NCBI GenBank assembly: GCA_905201285.1
Contig: CAJKNM010000019.1
Span: forward strand, 1 to 24,192
Direction: 5' to 3'
Origin: an uncultured Eubacteriales bacterium
Lineage (GTDB): Bacteria; Bacillota; Clostridia; Monoglobales; Monoglobaceae
Length of the DNA: 24,192 nucleotides
Below the pieces are notes generated by a model that worked only from the letters and a program-made list of their open reading frames with translations, was not told the DNA's origin and did no database searches. Below, piece by piece: positions 14,472 to 22,363 of the stretch. Both the position numbers and the translations under genes were made by a program. The first letter of the stretch is position 1, and every line of letters starts with the position of its first letter.

Positions 14472-15649
14472 CAAAGGCTAACAAAAATTATTCTAACTTA
14501 AAGGATTCCTATCTTTTTTATAATATTGCCCAAAAAACAAAGGCGTATTTAGAGAAGAATCCCGGTACGCATCTTTACAGATTAGGTATAGGCGATGTTT
14601 CGCTTCCGCTTTGCGATGCGGTGGTTAAGGCTCTTCATAAAGCGGTTGATGACCAGGCAAGCGGAGAGACGTTCCATGGATATATGCCTGAATGCGGCGA
14701 CCCCGAGCTCAGAGCGACGATTGCGGCTTATTATGCAAGGCGCGGAGTAACGCTTGAAAATGATGAAGTCTTTGTGTCCAGCGGAGCGAGCGATGAACTT
14801 GGTGATATACTGGACTTATTTTCAAAGGATAATAAAGTAATGGTGATAGAACCTGCTTATCCTGCATATGTAGACGCAAATATTATGGCAGGTCACGAAA
14901 TTATACATCTTTCATCGGGCAAGGAAAACGGCTTTCTGCCTTCGCCTGACCCGAAGGTGAAGGCGGATATAATCTACATCTGTTCGCCGAACAATCCGAC
15001 AGGCGCGGCTTTTGATAAGGATAAGCTAAAGGAATGGGTCGATTTTGCTAACGAAACAGAATCGGTTATTATATTTGACGCGGCATATGAGGCGTTTATA
15101 GAAGAGGATATTCCGCACAGTATATTTGAGGTAGACGGAGCAAAAACCTGTGCAATCGAAATCTGTTCTCTTTCAAAGACCGCCGGATTTACCGGAACAA
15201 GATGCGGATATACAGTGATTCCTAAGGCGCTTGAACGCGATGGAATGAACTTTAATAATATGTGGGTCAGAAACAGAACTACAAAAACAAACGGTGTTTC
15301 ATACATTATTCAGCGTGGTGCGGCGGCAGTCTTTACCGATGAGGGACAGAAGCAGATTAAAGAGAATATTCAGGTTTATAAAAACAACGGGTATTGTCTT
15401 ATGAAGGCTCTTGATAAACTTGGCATATGGTATTGCGGTGGCAAGAATGCCCCGTATATCTGGATGAAATGCCCGAACGGAATGGGTAGCTGGGAATTCT
15501 TTGACTATCTGTTAAATGAGATTCAGGTTGTCGGCACACCCGGCGAGGGGTTTGGCGTATGCGGCGAGGGTTATTTCAGATTCTCGACATTCGGAAACCC
15601 GAAAGATACCGAAATCGCAGCCGAACGCTTGGTTAAACTTTTGGGGTAA
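14468..15649 (+). CDS. dapL: LL-diaminopimelate aminotransferase
   Basis: DapL converts tetrahydrodipicolinate directly to LL-diaminopimelate with glutamate as amino donor, replacing the succinylase or acetylase routes. It is a fold-type I PLP enzyme of 393 aa. The Schiff-base lysine is K237 in SLSKTAGFTGTRCGY, and the PLP-binding Asp/Tyr lie in FDAAYEAFI. N-terminal LGIGDVSLPL and GYMPECGDPELR are typical of DapL. It starts within the dapF stop, so the two consecutive steps of the pathway are translationally coupled. Its use of glutamate gives a metabolic reason for sharing a transcript with glutamate synthase. A bidirectional terminator follows 22 bases after the stop. Confidence 0.95.
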   Translation: MTKANKNYSNLKDSYLFYNIAQKTKAYLEKNPGTHLYRLGIGDVSLPLCDAVVKALHKAVDDQASGETFHGYMPECGDPELRATIAAYYARRGVTLENDEVFVSSGASDELGDILDLFSKDNKVMVIEPAYPAYVDANIMAGHEIIHLSSGKENGFLPSPDPKVKADIIYICSPNNPTGAAFDKDKLKEWVDFANETESVIIFDAAYEAFIEEDIPHSIFEVDGAKTCAIEICSLSKTAGFTGTRCGYTVIPKALERDGMNFNNMWVRNRTTKTNGVSYIIQRGAAAVFTDEGQKQIKENIQVYKNNGYCLMKALDKLGIWYCGGKNAPYIWMKCPNGMGSWEFFDYLLNEIQVVGTPGEGFGVCGEGYFRFSTFGNPKDTEIAAERLVKLLG

Positions 15650-15671
15650 TAATTTTGAATAACGAAAACAA

Positions 15672-15714
15672 AACAGCTTCCGCGGATGAAATCCGCAGAA
15701 GCTGTTTTTGTTTT
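15672..15714. terminator. Bidirectional terminator between dapL and fba
   Basis: AACAGCTTC (15672-15680) pairs with GAAGCTGTT (15698-15706), and GCGGAT (15682-15687) with ATCCGC (15691-15696), around a GAA loop; one C/A mismatch interrupts the 15-pair stem. The plus strand ends in TTTTTGTTTT and the minus strand in TTTTGTTTT, so it can stop both converging transcripts. Confidence 0.88.
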
Positions 15715-15730
15715 ATTCGGACGTTCAATT

Positions 15731-16594
15731 TTACGCCTTGTCGATTGAGCCGAAAAGCTCCATCTTCTCTTTAACGATAACCTTGATAGCTTCAAAGCCC
15801 GGTGCGAGAAGCTTTCTCGGGTCAAAGCCCTTACCTTGAAGGTCCTTGCCCTCTTCGATGTACTTTCTTGTTGCTTCCTGGAAGTAGAGCTGGCACTCGG
15901 TATTAACATTGATTTTAGCAACACCGAGAGAAATAGCTTTCTTAATCATATCAGCAGGAATACCTGTACCGCCGTGAAGAACCAAAGGAAGGTCACCAAC
16001 AAGTTCCTTTGTCTTAGCAAGAGCGTCAAAATCAAGACCCTTCCAGTTTGCCGGGTACTTACCGTGAATATTTCCGATACCTGCCGCAAGAAAGTCAACG
16101 CCGAGGTCAGCAATTCTCTTGCATTCGTTCGGGTCAGCAATTTCGCCCGCGCCGATAACGCCGTCTTCCTCGCCGCCGATTGAACCAACCTCTGCTTCAA
16201 TCGAGAGACCGAGATTATGAGCAACGTGAACAAGCTCGGTTGTCTTTTCTACGTTTTCATCAATCGGGAAGTGTGAACCATCGAACATAATCGAAGAAAA
16301 GCCTGCTTTAACGCATTTATAACAACCTTCGTATGTGCCGTGGTCGAGGTGCAGAGCAACAGGAACGGTGATATTGAGCTCATCAATCATAGCCTTAACC
16401 ATAGCCGAAACAGTGCCAAAACCTGTCATATACTTACCGGCACCCTCAGAAACACCGAGAATAACAGGTGAGTTGTTTTCCTGAGCGGTTAAAAGGATTG
16501 CCTTTGTCCACTCAAGGTTGTTGATGTTGAACTGTCCTACTGCATAGTGACCTTCAACAGCCTTCTTTAACATTTCTGTAGCTGAAACTAACAT
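15731..16594 (-). CDS. fba: Class II fructose-bisphosphate aldolase
   Basis: This is a metal-dependent aldolase of glycolysis and gluconeogenesis, cleaving fructose 1,6-bisphosphate to DHAP and glyceraldehyde 3-phosphate. At 287 aa it is the normal length for the short Firmicute class II enzymes. The zinc-site motif LHLDHG lies at 81-86 (H82, D84, H85), with further ligand regions GIGNIHGKYP and VLHGGTGIP; FDGSHFP is also typical. A related tagatose-bisphosphate aldolase cannot be fully excluded, but no tagatose genes are near. A GGAGGAA site precedes ATG 16594. It is the last gene of the minus-strand run from aconitase. The 49-base AT-rich gap upstream shows no clear promoter or terminator. 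Confidence 0.94.
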   Translation of the reverse strand: MLVSATEMLKKAVEGHYAVGQFNINNLEWTKAILLTAQENNSPVILGVSEGAGKYMTGFGTVSAMVKAMIDELNITVPVALHLDHGTYEGCYKCVKAGFSSIMFDGSHFPIDENVEKTTELVHVAHNLGLSIEAEVGSIGGEEDGVIGAGEIADPNECKRIADLGVDFLAAGIGNIHGKYPANWKGLDFDALAKTKELVGDLPLVLHGGTGIPADMIKKAISLGVAKINVNTECQLYFQEATRKYIEEGKDLQGKGFDPRKLLAPGFEAIKVIVKEKMELFGSIDKA

Positions 16595-16643
16595 TTAAAA
16601 TTCCTCCAAATATATTAATTTTAATTTTTTTCTTAATTTATAT

Positions 16644-17000
16644 TTAATCTGAAAAATCCGATTCGTCATAGGGTTCACCGTCTGACAGAAATTCATCAGA
16701 ACCGATTATCAGAAGTTTGTTCTCAAAATCGGGACAAGCAAGCTCTAAAAAATCGCTCTGCCAGAATTCGTGAACGGTCAAATCATAATTATGCTTGTCC
16801 TTACAGAAAGGGCAAACAATACTAACATCATAAGATGTGTTACTGTTTTTATCAACCCGCGCAACGGTTCCGCCGCAGAATTCACAGCGTATAACAAATG
16901 ATTTCATACCTGAATATTCAAAAACCAAGAGGTGGTTCTTGCCGATTTCAAGGCATTGCGGACATAAGTAACATACCGATGTATAATTTCTGACCATCAT
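16644..17000 (-). CDS. Small Cys-rich, probably zinc-binding protein of unknown function
   Basis: I do not recognise a named family. The 118-aa protein contains three pairs of cysteines: C10/C13 (plus C16), C39/C42 in RCEFCGG and C63/C66 in VCPFC. This spacing suggests two or more zinc ribbons. The C-terminal tail is very acidic (GEPYDESDFSD). There is no signal peptide or membrane segment. The start codon (ATG 17000 or 16997) lies directly behind the OGG stop, and its GGAGAT Shine-Dalgarno is inside the last codons of the OGG gene. The two are therefore tightly coupled, which may link the protein to DNA repair or nucleic-acid binding, but this is only context. Confidence 0.75.
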   Translation of the reverse strand: MMVRNYTSVCYLCPQCLEIGKNHLLVFEYSGMKSFVIRCEFCGGTVARVDKNSNTSYDVSIVCPFCKDKHNYDLTVHEFWQSDFLELACPDFENKLLIIGSDEFLSDGEPYDESDFSD

Positions 17001-17001
17001 T

Positions 17002-17829
17002 TTAATCTCCGTTAATCTGAGCCGCCTCGTTACTTCTATAGTAGTAATAGAGATACTGCTGAGCATATCCGGCTAAGGCTCCGTATTTTTGGGTGACAAA
17101 ATCTATGATTTTATCGTTTTCTATATTGTATATATTATTTAAAATTCTCTTTATCCACACATCGGCGGGAAAGACAGAGAACCTTCCGAGAGAAAAAAGA
17201 AGTATACAGTCAGCAACTTTTCTGCCGACACCTTTAATCTTCATCAGCGTTTTTCTCGCATCCTCGTCAGACATAGAATAAAGTGAGCTTATGTCAACCT
17301 CGCCGCTTGCGACCTTAGCCGCTGCATCGAGTATGTATTTATCGCGATACCCCGCTCTGAGCGGAGCCAAGTCCTCTTGTGTGAGTACGGCTAATTGCTT
17401 AGGCGAAGGGAACGCGTAGTAGGTATCACCGTCAAAGATTATCTCATCGCCGTACATATGGCAGAGCGTCTCAATAATCTTTTTTATTCTCGGAATATTG
17501 TTGTTTGCTGATATAATAAACGAGACTGTTGTCTCCCATATATCCTGCTTGAGGATTCTGATTCCCGAGCCGAAATCTATACACTGTTTAAGCGTATTAT
17601 CTGCTTTTAACAACCTCTTTTGAATATCCGCATAATCAACATTAAATGCAAAATATTTATTCCAGTATTCCTCGTCAGAGGGGGAAAATTCAAAATCTCT
17701 GTTTTTTACTCTGCATACCCTTCCGCCCGAAACACCGGTATACACACCGTCCTTTAAGTTCCAGCGGAAGCATTGACCGCACTCAAACGTGTCAACGGGA
17801 TTGAAGGCAATGTTTTTATCGATAACCAT
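17002..17829 (-). CDS. ogg: 8-oxoguanine DNA glycosylase, OGG1-type (HhH-GPD)
   Basis: This 275-aa enzyme should remove 8-oxoguanine from DNA and nick the strand by beta-elimination. The N-terminal GQCFRW is the OGG1 signature. The helix-hairpin-helix plus catalytic lysine is clear: IKGVGRKVADCILLF with K204, followed by the catalytic Asp D223 in FPADVWIKRI. OGG1 homologues are common in eukaryotes; a clostridial enzyme from C. acetobutylicum has been described. The start is ATG 17829, 15 bases after the rex stop, with an AGGATGG site overlapping the rex end. Placement after the redox sensor rex suits oxidative-damage defence in an anaerobe. Confidence 0.92.
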   Translation of the reverse strand: MVIDKNIAFNPVDTFECGQCFRWNLKDGVYTGVSGGRVCRVKNRDFEFSPSDEEYWNKYFAFNVDYADIQKRLLKADNTLKQCIDFGSGIRILKQDIWETTVSFIISANNNIPRIKKIIETLCHMYGDEIIFDGDTYYAFPSPKQLAVLTQEDLAPLRAGYRDKYILDAAAKVASGEVDISSLYSMSDEDARKTLMKIKGVGRKVADCILLFSLGRFSVFPADVWIKRILNNIYNIENDKIIDFVTQKYGALAGYAQQYLYYYYRSNEAAQINGD

Positions 17830-17844
17830 AATAAAGCCACCATC

Positions 17845-18498
17845 CTAATCCTTTTTAACGGTTTTTTCGCTGTTTTGTTTTTCGGTGAGCTTATACGAAA
17901 GACGCATAAGACTGTCACCTAAATGCACGTTTTCAACCGCGATGTCATCCGGGGTCGAAAGCTCAGTATAAGAGAAGTTCATAAACGCCTTTATTCCGTA
18001 TGAAATAAGCTGATTTGCAACCTCGTGCATCGCTGTTTTCGGAATTGCCAAAATCGCCATCTGCGGCTTATTCTCAGATATGAATTCACGAATTCGGCTG
18101 TATGGCAGAACCTTGTGAATTCCAATCATTGTTCCGAATTTTTTCGGGTCAGAATCGAATATTCCGATTAATTTAAAACCTCTGGACTCGAACTTCGTGT
18201 TAATGGCAAAGGTCTTGCCCATATTTCCCGCGCCAACCAAAATTGCGCGGTAACCACGGTCGAGTCCGAGAATTTTTTCTATGCTTTCTTTAAGAAACCT
18301 GACATTATAGCCGTAACCCTGCTGACCGAACCCGCCAAAGCAGTTTAAATCCTGGCGGATTTGAGAGGCGGTGACGTGCATACGCCTGCTTAATTCTCTC
18401 GAAGAGATTCGATCAACCTTTCCGCTATCAAGCTCGTTTAAATATCTGTAATATCGTGGAAGCCGATTTATAACCGATTCCGAAACCTTTTTTCTCAT
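17845..18498 (-). CDS. rex: Redox-sensing transcriptional repressor Rex
   Basis: Rex senses the NADH/NAD+ ratio and represses fermentation and respiration genes when NADH is low. The 217-aa protein has an N-terminal winged helix (SSRELSRRMHVTASQIRQDL, about 33-52) and a Rossmann NAD(H)-binding domain with VGAGNMGKTFA near 90-100. FGGFGQQGYGYNV between them is a Rex hallmark. A C-terminal domain-swap helix is present. The gene is third in the acn-icd-rex-ogg run. A Rex-like operator lies over the promoter of that run, predicting autoregulation. It is the only gene in the window ending in TAG. An AGAGGGA site precedes ATG 18498. Confidence 0.95.
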   Translation of the reverse strand: MRKKVSESVINRLPRYYRYLNELDSGKVDRISSRELSRRMHVTASQIRQDLNCFGGFGQQGYGYNVRFLKESIEKILGLDRGYRAILVGAGNMGKTFAINTKFESRGFKLIGIFDSDPKKFGTMIGIHKVLPYSRIREFISENKPQMAILAIPKTAMHEVANQLISYGIKAFMNFSYTELSTPDDIAVENVHLGDSLMRLSYKLTEKQNSEKTVKKD

Positions 18499-18538
18499 AA
18501 TGTGTCCCTCTTTCCACTACAGATATTTTATATCCTAA

Positions 18539-19750
18539 TTACATCTTTGCCGAAAGGCGCTCGTTGATTGCAAGCAGGAACTCTTCGGTATTTACCTTTT
18601 TCTTGCCCTCAAGCTTTGAAAGATTATAAAGGTCGCCGGTCATAACACCGTCCTCAATCGTCTCAATGGTAGCATTTTCAAGTTTATCCGCAAAATCACA
18701 GAGCTCATTAAGACCGTCGAGCTCACCCCTCTTGCGCAGAGCACCTGTCCAAGCGAATAGAGTAGCAACGCTGTTGGTTGACGTTTCTTCGCCTTTCAGA
18801 TACTTGTAATAGTGACGCTGAACCGTACCGTGAGCAGCCTCATACTCATATGTTCCGTCAGGTGAAACAAGAACAGATGTCATCATAGCAAGACTTCCGT
18901 AAGCGGTAGCAACCATATCCGACATAACATCGCCGTCATAGTTCTTGCAAGCCCAAATGTAACCGCCCTCAGAACGTATAACCCTTGCAACGGCATCATC
19001 TATAAGTGTATAGAAGTATTCTATACCCAATTCATCGAATTTATCCTTATATTCAGCAACGAATATCTCATTGAAGATGTCCTTAAAGCGGTGATCATAC
19101 TTCTTAGAGATGGTATCCTTTGTAGCAAACCATAAATCCTGTTTTGTGTCAAGTGCATAGTTAAAGCAGCACCTTGCAAAGCTTGAAATTGACTTGTCGG
19201 TATTGTGAAGACCCTGGATAATTCCTGCGGTGCCGTCAAATTTGTGAATGAGCGAGCGGGTTTCGTTTCCGTCCTTATCGGTGCAGACAAGCTCACAGGT
19301 TGAATCCTCGGGAACCTGCATCTCTGTGTTCTTATACACATCGCCGTAAGCGTGACGGGCAATGGTGATAGGCTTTGTCCAAGTAGGAATATACGGGGTG
19401 ATGCCCTTAACGATAATCGGAGCGCGGAAAACGGTTCCGTCAAGGATTGCACGGATTGTGCCGTTTGGAGACTTCCACATCTCTTTGAGGTTATATTCTT
19501 TTACACGCTCTGCGTTCGGCGTAATAGTTGCACACTTAACAGCAACGCCGTACTTTTTAGTCGCATTAGCGGAATCAACCGTAACTTTATCGTCAGTCTC
19601 GTTTCTATGTTCGAGACCGAGGTCATAATACTCTGATTTTAAGTCAACATAGGGCAAAATCAGGATGTCTTTAATCATCTTCCAGATGATTCTGGTCATT
19701 TCATCGCCGTCCATTTCGACGAGAGGTGTAGTCATTTTAATCTTTTCCAT
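18539..19750 (-). CDS. icd: NADP-dependent isocitrate dehydrogenase, type II
   Basis: Icd oxidatively decarboxylates isocitrate to 2-oxoglutarate, forming NADPH. At 403 aa, with N-terminal TPLVEMDGDEMTRIIW, it belongs to the eukaryote-like homodimeric subgroup rather than the E. coli type. Substrate-binding residues are visible in KSPNGTIRAILDGTVFRAP, and YDGDVMSDM and YEYEAAHGTVQRHY are the metal and cofactor-binding regions. GAAAGGCG lies nine bases before ATG 19750. The gene follows aconitase after 108 bases that hold two hairpins, one reaching this ribosome-binding site. The product 2-oxoglutarate feeds the glutamate synthase cluster in the same window. Confidence 0.96.
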   Translation of the reverse strand: MEKIKMTTPLVEMDGDEMTRIIWKMIKDILILPYVDLKSEYYDLGLEHRNETDDKVTVDSANATKKYGVAVKCATITPNAERVKEYNLKEMWKSPNGTIRAILDGTVFRAPIIVKGITPYIPTWTKPITIARHAYGDVYKNTEMQVPEDSTCELVCTDKDGNETRSLIHKFDGTAGIIQGLHNTDKSISSFARCCFNYALDTKQDLWFATKDTISKKYDHRFKDIFNEIFVAEYKDKFDELGIEYFYTLIDDAVARVIRSEGGYIWACKNYDGDVMSDMVATAYGSLAMMTSVLVSPDGTYEYEAAHGTVQRHYYKYLKGEETSTNSVATLFAWTGALRKRGELDGLNELCDFADKLENATIETIEDGVMTGDLYNLSKLEGKKKVNTEEFLLAINERLSAKM

Positions 19751-19762
19751 TTTTTGTCGCCT

Positions 19763-19808
19763 TTCCGCCCACAGAAAATATTGGTCGTTTCTTATCCTGT
19801 GGGCGGAA
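19763..19808 (-). promoter_or_regulatory. Hairpin in the icd leader, next to the ribosome-binding site
   Basis: Perfect 12-bp arms TTCCGCCCACAG (19763-19774) and CTGTGGGCGGAA (19797-19808) flank a 22-base loop. In the mRNA the 3' arm ends in GGCGGAA and runs into AGG, so it includes part of the icd Shine-Dalgarno. No U-run follows. It could modulate icd translation or set an RNA-processing boundary. Confidence 0.6.
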
Positions 19809-19821
19809 TAAGACAGACGTA

Positions 19822-19846
19822 TTTAAGCGGAACAGAGCCACTTAAA
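19822..19846 (-). promoter_or_regulatory. Second hairpin between acn and icd
   Basis: TTTAAGCGG (19822-19830) and CCACTTAAA (19838-19846) form nine pairs in the RNA, one of them G-U, around a 7-base loop. It starts 13 bases after the aconitase stop. Without a clear U-run it is more likely a 3'-end stabiliser than a terminator. Confidence 0.5.
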
Positions 19847-19858
19847 ATTTTGTGAGGT

Positions 19859-21790
19859 TCAGGCGTTTTCCTTTGTGTAATTAAGAAGCCCGCCGGCAAT
19901 CAGCATCTCTCTCTGACGCTTTGAAAAGTCAAGTTTAACCTTGAAATCAAAGCCTTTTGTCATATCGGTTACGGTCAGTTCATCACTGCCTGAAACCGCA
20001 TCTTTGAGATTTGTTATTTTTAACTCGTCCATTTGGTCAATCATGTCATAATCAGACTCATCTGCAAATGTTAGAGGAAGAATACCGGCATTTATCAGGT
20101 TGGCCATATGAATTCTTGCAAAAGATTTTACTATAACGGCCTTTACACCGAGGTAGAGCGGAGCGAGAGCAGCGTGCTCTCTTGAAGAACCCTGTCCATA
20201 GTTTGAACCGCCGACTATAACGCTCTTTTTAAGTTCAAGCGCTCTGTCGTGGAATTTTTCATCGCATACAGCGAAGCAGAATTCCGAAATCTTAGGAATA
20301 TTTGAACGCAGAGGAAGAATCTTAGCTCCGGCAGGCATAATATGGTCGGTTGTGATGTTGTCACCGACTTTAAGGCTGCATTTTGCATCGATTTCATCCG
20401 CCATAGCGTCAGATACCGGGAAGGGCTTGATGTTAGGACCTCTCAGAACCTCAACTTTGTCCATATCCTCAACCGGAGCAGGAGGAACAACCATATTATC
20501 GTTTATGGTGAATATCTCAGGCAGTTTAAATTCGGGCATTTCGCCAAGAGTTCTCGGGTCGGTCATAACACCGGTAAGAGCCGAAACAGCAGCAACCTCA
20601 GGTGATACAAGGTAAATCTGACCGTCCTTTGTGCCTGACCGGCCTTCAAAGTTTCTGTTAAATGTGCGAAGAGATATACCGCCCGAATTCGGCGATTGAC
20701 CCATACCGATACAAGGACCGCAGGCGCTCTCTAAAATTCTTGCGCCGGCGTCTATCATTTCCGACAATGCGCCATCTTCCGCAAGCATATTAAGCACCTG
20801 TTTAGAACCCGGTGCAATAGATAACGATACGTCCGGATGCACGGTCTTGCCCTTTAAGATATAAGCAACTTTAAGCATATCGAGAAGTGATGAGTTTGTG
20901 CACGAACCGATACAAACCTGATCAATCTTCATACCCGAAAGTTCTTCGATAGACTTAACGTTATCCGGGGAATGAGGACAAGCCGCAAGCGGAGCAAGTT
21001 CACTCAAATTGATTTCAACAACCTCATCATATACAGCGTCGGGATCTGCCGAAAGCGGAGTATAATCTTCCTCACGGCATTGAGCCTTAAGGAACTGTCT
21101 TGTAACTTCGTCAGACGGGAAGATAGAGGTGGTAGCACCCAGTTCTGCACCCATATTGGTTATAGTGGCACGCTCGGGAACGGAAAGAGTTTTAACACCT
21201 TCGCCGCAGTATTCTATAATCTTGCCTACGCCGCCCTTGACTGAGAGCCTTCTCAAAACTTCAAGAATAACGTCCTTTGCAGCGACCCACGGGCTGAGCT
21301 TTCCGGTAAGTTCAACCTTAACGATTTTGGGGCAGGTGATATAGTATGTACCACCGCCCATGGCAACGGCAACATCCATACCGCCTGCACCGATGGCAAT
21401 CATACCGATACCGCCGCCGGTCGGTGTATGGCTGTCTGAGCCGATTAAGGTCTTTCCGGGGATTCCGAAACGTTCGAGATGAACCTGATGACAGATTCCG
21501 TTACCGGGACGTGAAAAGTATATGCCGTGTTTTTTACATACACTTCCTATAAACCTGTGGTCATCAGCGTTTTCAAAGCCGTTTTGTAATGTGTTGTGAT
21601 CTATATATGCAACTGATCTTTCAGTCTTTACCCGAGGCACACCCATAGCCTCAAACTCGAGATAAGCCATCGTACCTGTGGCATCCTGAGTTAAGGTCTG
21701 GTCAATTCTGATACCGATTTCTTCACCGGCGGTCATATTTCCGCATACGAGATGAGCCTTGAGAATTTTCTGAGCAAGTGTCATTCCCAT
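19859..21790 (-). CDS. acnA: Aconitate hydratase (643-aa, LeuC/LeuD-fused type)
   Basis: Aconitase isomerises citrate to isocitrate with a [4Fe-4S] cluster. The three cluster cysteines are C297 (GSCTNSS), C357 and C360 (CGPC). Substrate motifs include SDSHTPTGGGIG in the LeuC-like part and GGSNYGQGSSREHAAL in the C-terminal LeuD-like swivel domain. At 643 aa it is shorter than the roughly 900-aa AcnA enzymes and belongs to the short class seen in Clostridia. The high similarity among aconitase-family dehydratases leaves a small chance of homoaconitase, but icd directly downstream argues for aconitase. Start ATG 21790 lies eight bases after AAAGGG; the GTG at 21799 is in that site. No citrate synthase is in the window. 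Confidence 0.93.
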   Translation of the reverse strand: MGMTLAQKILKAHLVCGNMTAGEEIGIRIDQTLTQDATGTMAYLEFEAMGVPRVKTERSVAYIDHNTLQNGFENADDHRFIGSVCKKHGIYFSRPGNGICHQVHLERFGIPGKTLIGSDSHTPTGGGIGMIAIGAGGMDVAVAMGGGTYYITCPKIVKVELTGKLSPWVAAKDVILEVLRRLSVKGGVGKIIEYCGEGVKTLSVPERATITNMGAELGATTSIFPSDEVTRQFLKAQCREEDYTPLSADPDAVYDEVVEINLSELAPLAACPHSPDNVKSIEELSGMKIDQVCIGSCTNSSLLDMLKVAYILKGKTVHPDVSLSIAPGSKQVLNMLAEDGALSEMIDAGARILESACGPCIGMGQSPNSGGISLRTFNRNFEGRSGTKDGQIYLVSPEVAAVSALTGVMTDPRTLGEMPEFKLPEIFTINDNMVVPPAPVEDMDKVEVLRGPNIKPFPVSDAMADEIDAKCSLKVGDNITTDHIMPAGAKILPLRSNIPKISEFCFAVCDEKFHDRALELKKSVIVGGSNYGQGSSREHAALAPLYLGVKAVIVKSFARIHMANLINAGILPLTFADESDYDMIDQMDELKITNLKDAVSGSDELTVTDMTKGFDFKVKLDFSKRQREMLIAGGLLNYTKENA

Positions 21791-21830
21791 TTCAGTCACC
21801 CTTTCATTTTAATTATATTTACACTCTTAT

Positions 21831-21859
21831 ATTTTATCGTACTGTTAAAATATTGTCAA
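21831..21859 (-). promoter_or_regulatory. Sigma-A promoter of the acn-icd-rex run
   Basis: On the minus strand, perfect -35 TTGACA (21854-21859), 17-base spacer, -10 TAAAAT (21831-21836). Transcription would start near 21824, about 34 bases before the aconitase start. Confidence 0.8.
21842..21859. promoter_or_regulatory. Candidate Rex operator over the acn -35 box
   Basis: CTGTTAAAATATTGTCAA matches the Rex consensus TTGTTAAnnnnTTAACAA at 11 of 14 fixed positions and covers the whole -35 hexamer. Rex bound here would block RNA polymerase. The rex gene is third in the run this promoter drives. Confidence 0.55.
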
Positions 21860-21914
21860 GTAAAGAGGTAAAAAAGTTATGGACTTAATTTGCGAATTTA
21901 TTGACATTTTACAC

Positions 21915-21957
21915 AAAAAACCGATATATAGGGTATGTTTACACTATATATCGGTTT
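21915..21957 (-). terminator. Terminator of DUF421-DUF4363
   Basis: Perfect 14-bp arms (AAACCGATATATAG 21918-21931, CTATATATCGGTTT 21944-21957) with a 12-base loop begin five bases after the DUF4363 stop. On the minus strand the stem is followed by a run of T. The lower stem is AT-rich. Confidence 0.75.
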
Positions 21958-21962
21958 AAAAA

Positions 21963-22343
21963 TCAGAGCAATTCGCCGAGTGAGACACCTTCTTGCTTCG
22001 GGAGATGCTCTGTCATAAGACAGAACATCTTAAATTCGCCTATAAAATTCTCTTTGGCACGGATTTTTGAGTATTCTATACATTGCTCAAGTGAGATTTC
22101 AATCTCGTCTATTTGATTTGAACGAAGCGTCACGCTTGCCCAGAGCCTGTTGCTGTACCAGACATTATGAAGCCCGTCCATCAGCTTGTCGATTTCCTCC
22201 CAGTTTTCACGGTCATATTCTTCATAAATCCTGGCTGTTAAGGCCTCTGTTTGATGACTTATTTCCATTATTTTATGGAAGTGTATCATCGTTACTCCGA
22301 CGACTATGGCAAGCGCAATGAGAACGATTATAATTCTTTTCAT
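21963..22343 (-). CDS. DUF4363 family protein, N-terminally membrane-anchored
   Basis: This 126-aa protein starts with one hydrophobic segment (RIIIVLIALAIVVGVTMI, about 3-20). The rest is a mostly helical, charged domain that should lie outside the membrane. The length and the WEEIDKLMDGLHNVW region match DUF4363 proteins, which often sit beside DUF421 genes in Clostridia. No enzymatic motif is visible. The gene is 20 bases downstream of DUF421 on the same strand, with a GGAGGA site before ATG 22343, so they are co-transcribed from the sigma-G-like promoter. A role in the spore membrane is inferred from that promoter only. Confidence 0.8.
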   Translation of the reverse strand: MKRIIIVLIALAIVVGVTMIHFHKIMEISHQTEALTARIYEEYDRENWEEIDKLMDGLHNVWYSNRLWASVTLRSNQIDEIEISLEQCIEYSKIRAKENFIGEFKMFCLMTEHLPKQEGVSLGELL

Positions 22344-22363
22344 TGTTTGAATCCTCCGTAAAT

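Noticed and set aside
3660..19808. The GT-CsaB and icd leader hairpins as copies of one dispersed repeat
   Set aside because: Both contain CAGGATAAG and an AATATT in the loop, but the arms differ in sequence and the shared string sits on opposite sides of the hairpin, so homology is not supported.
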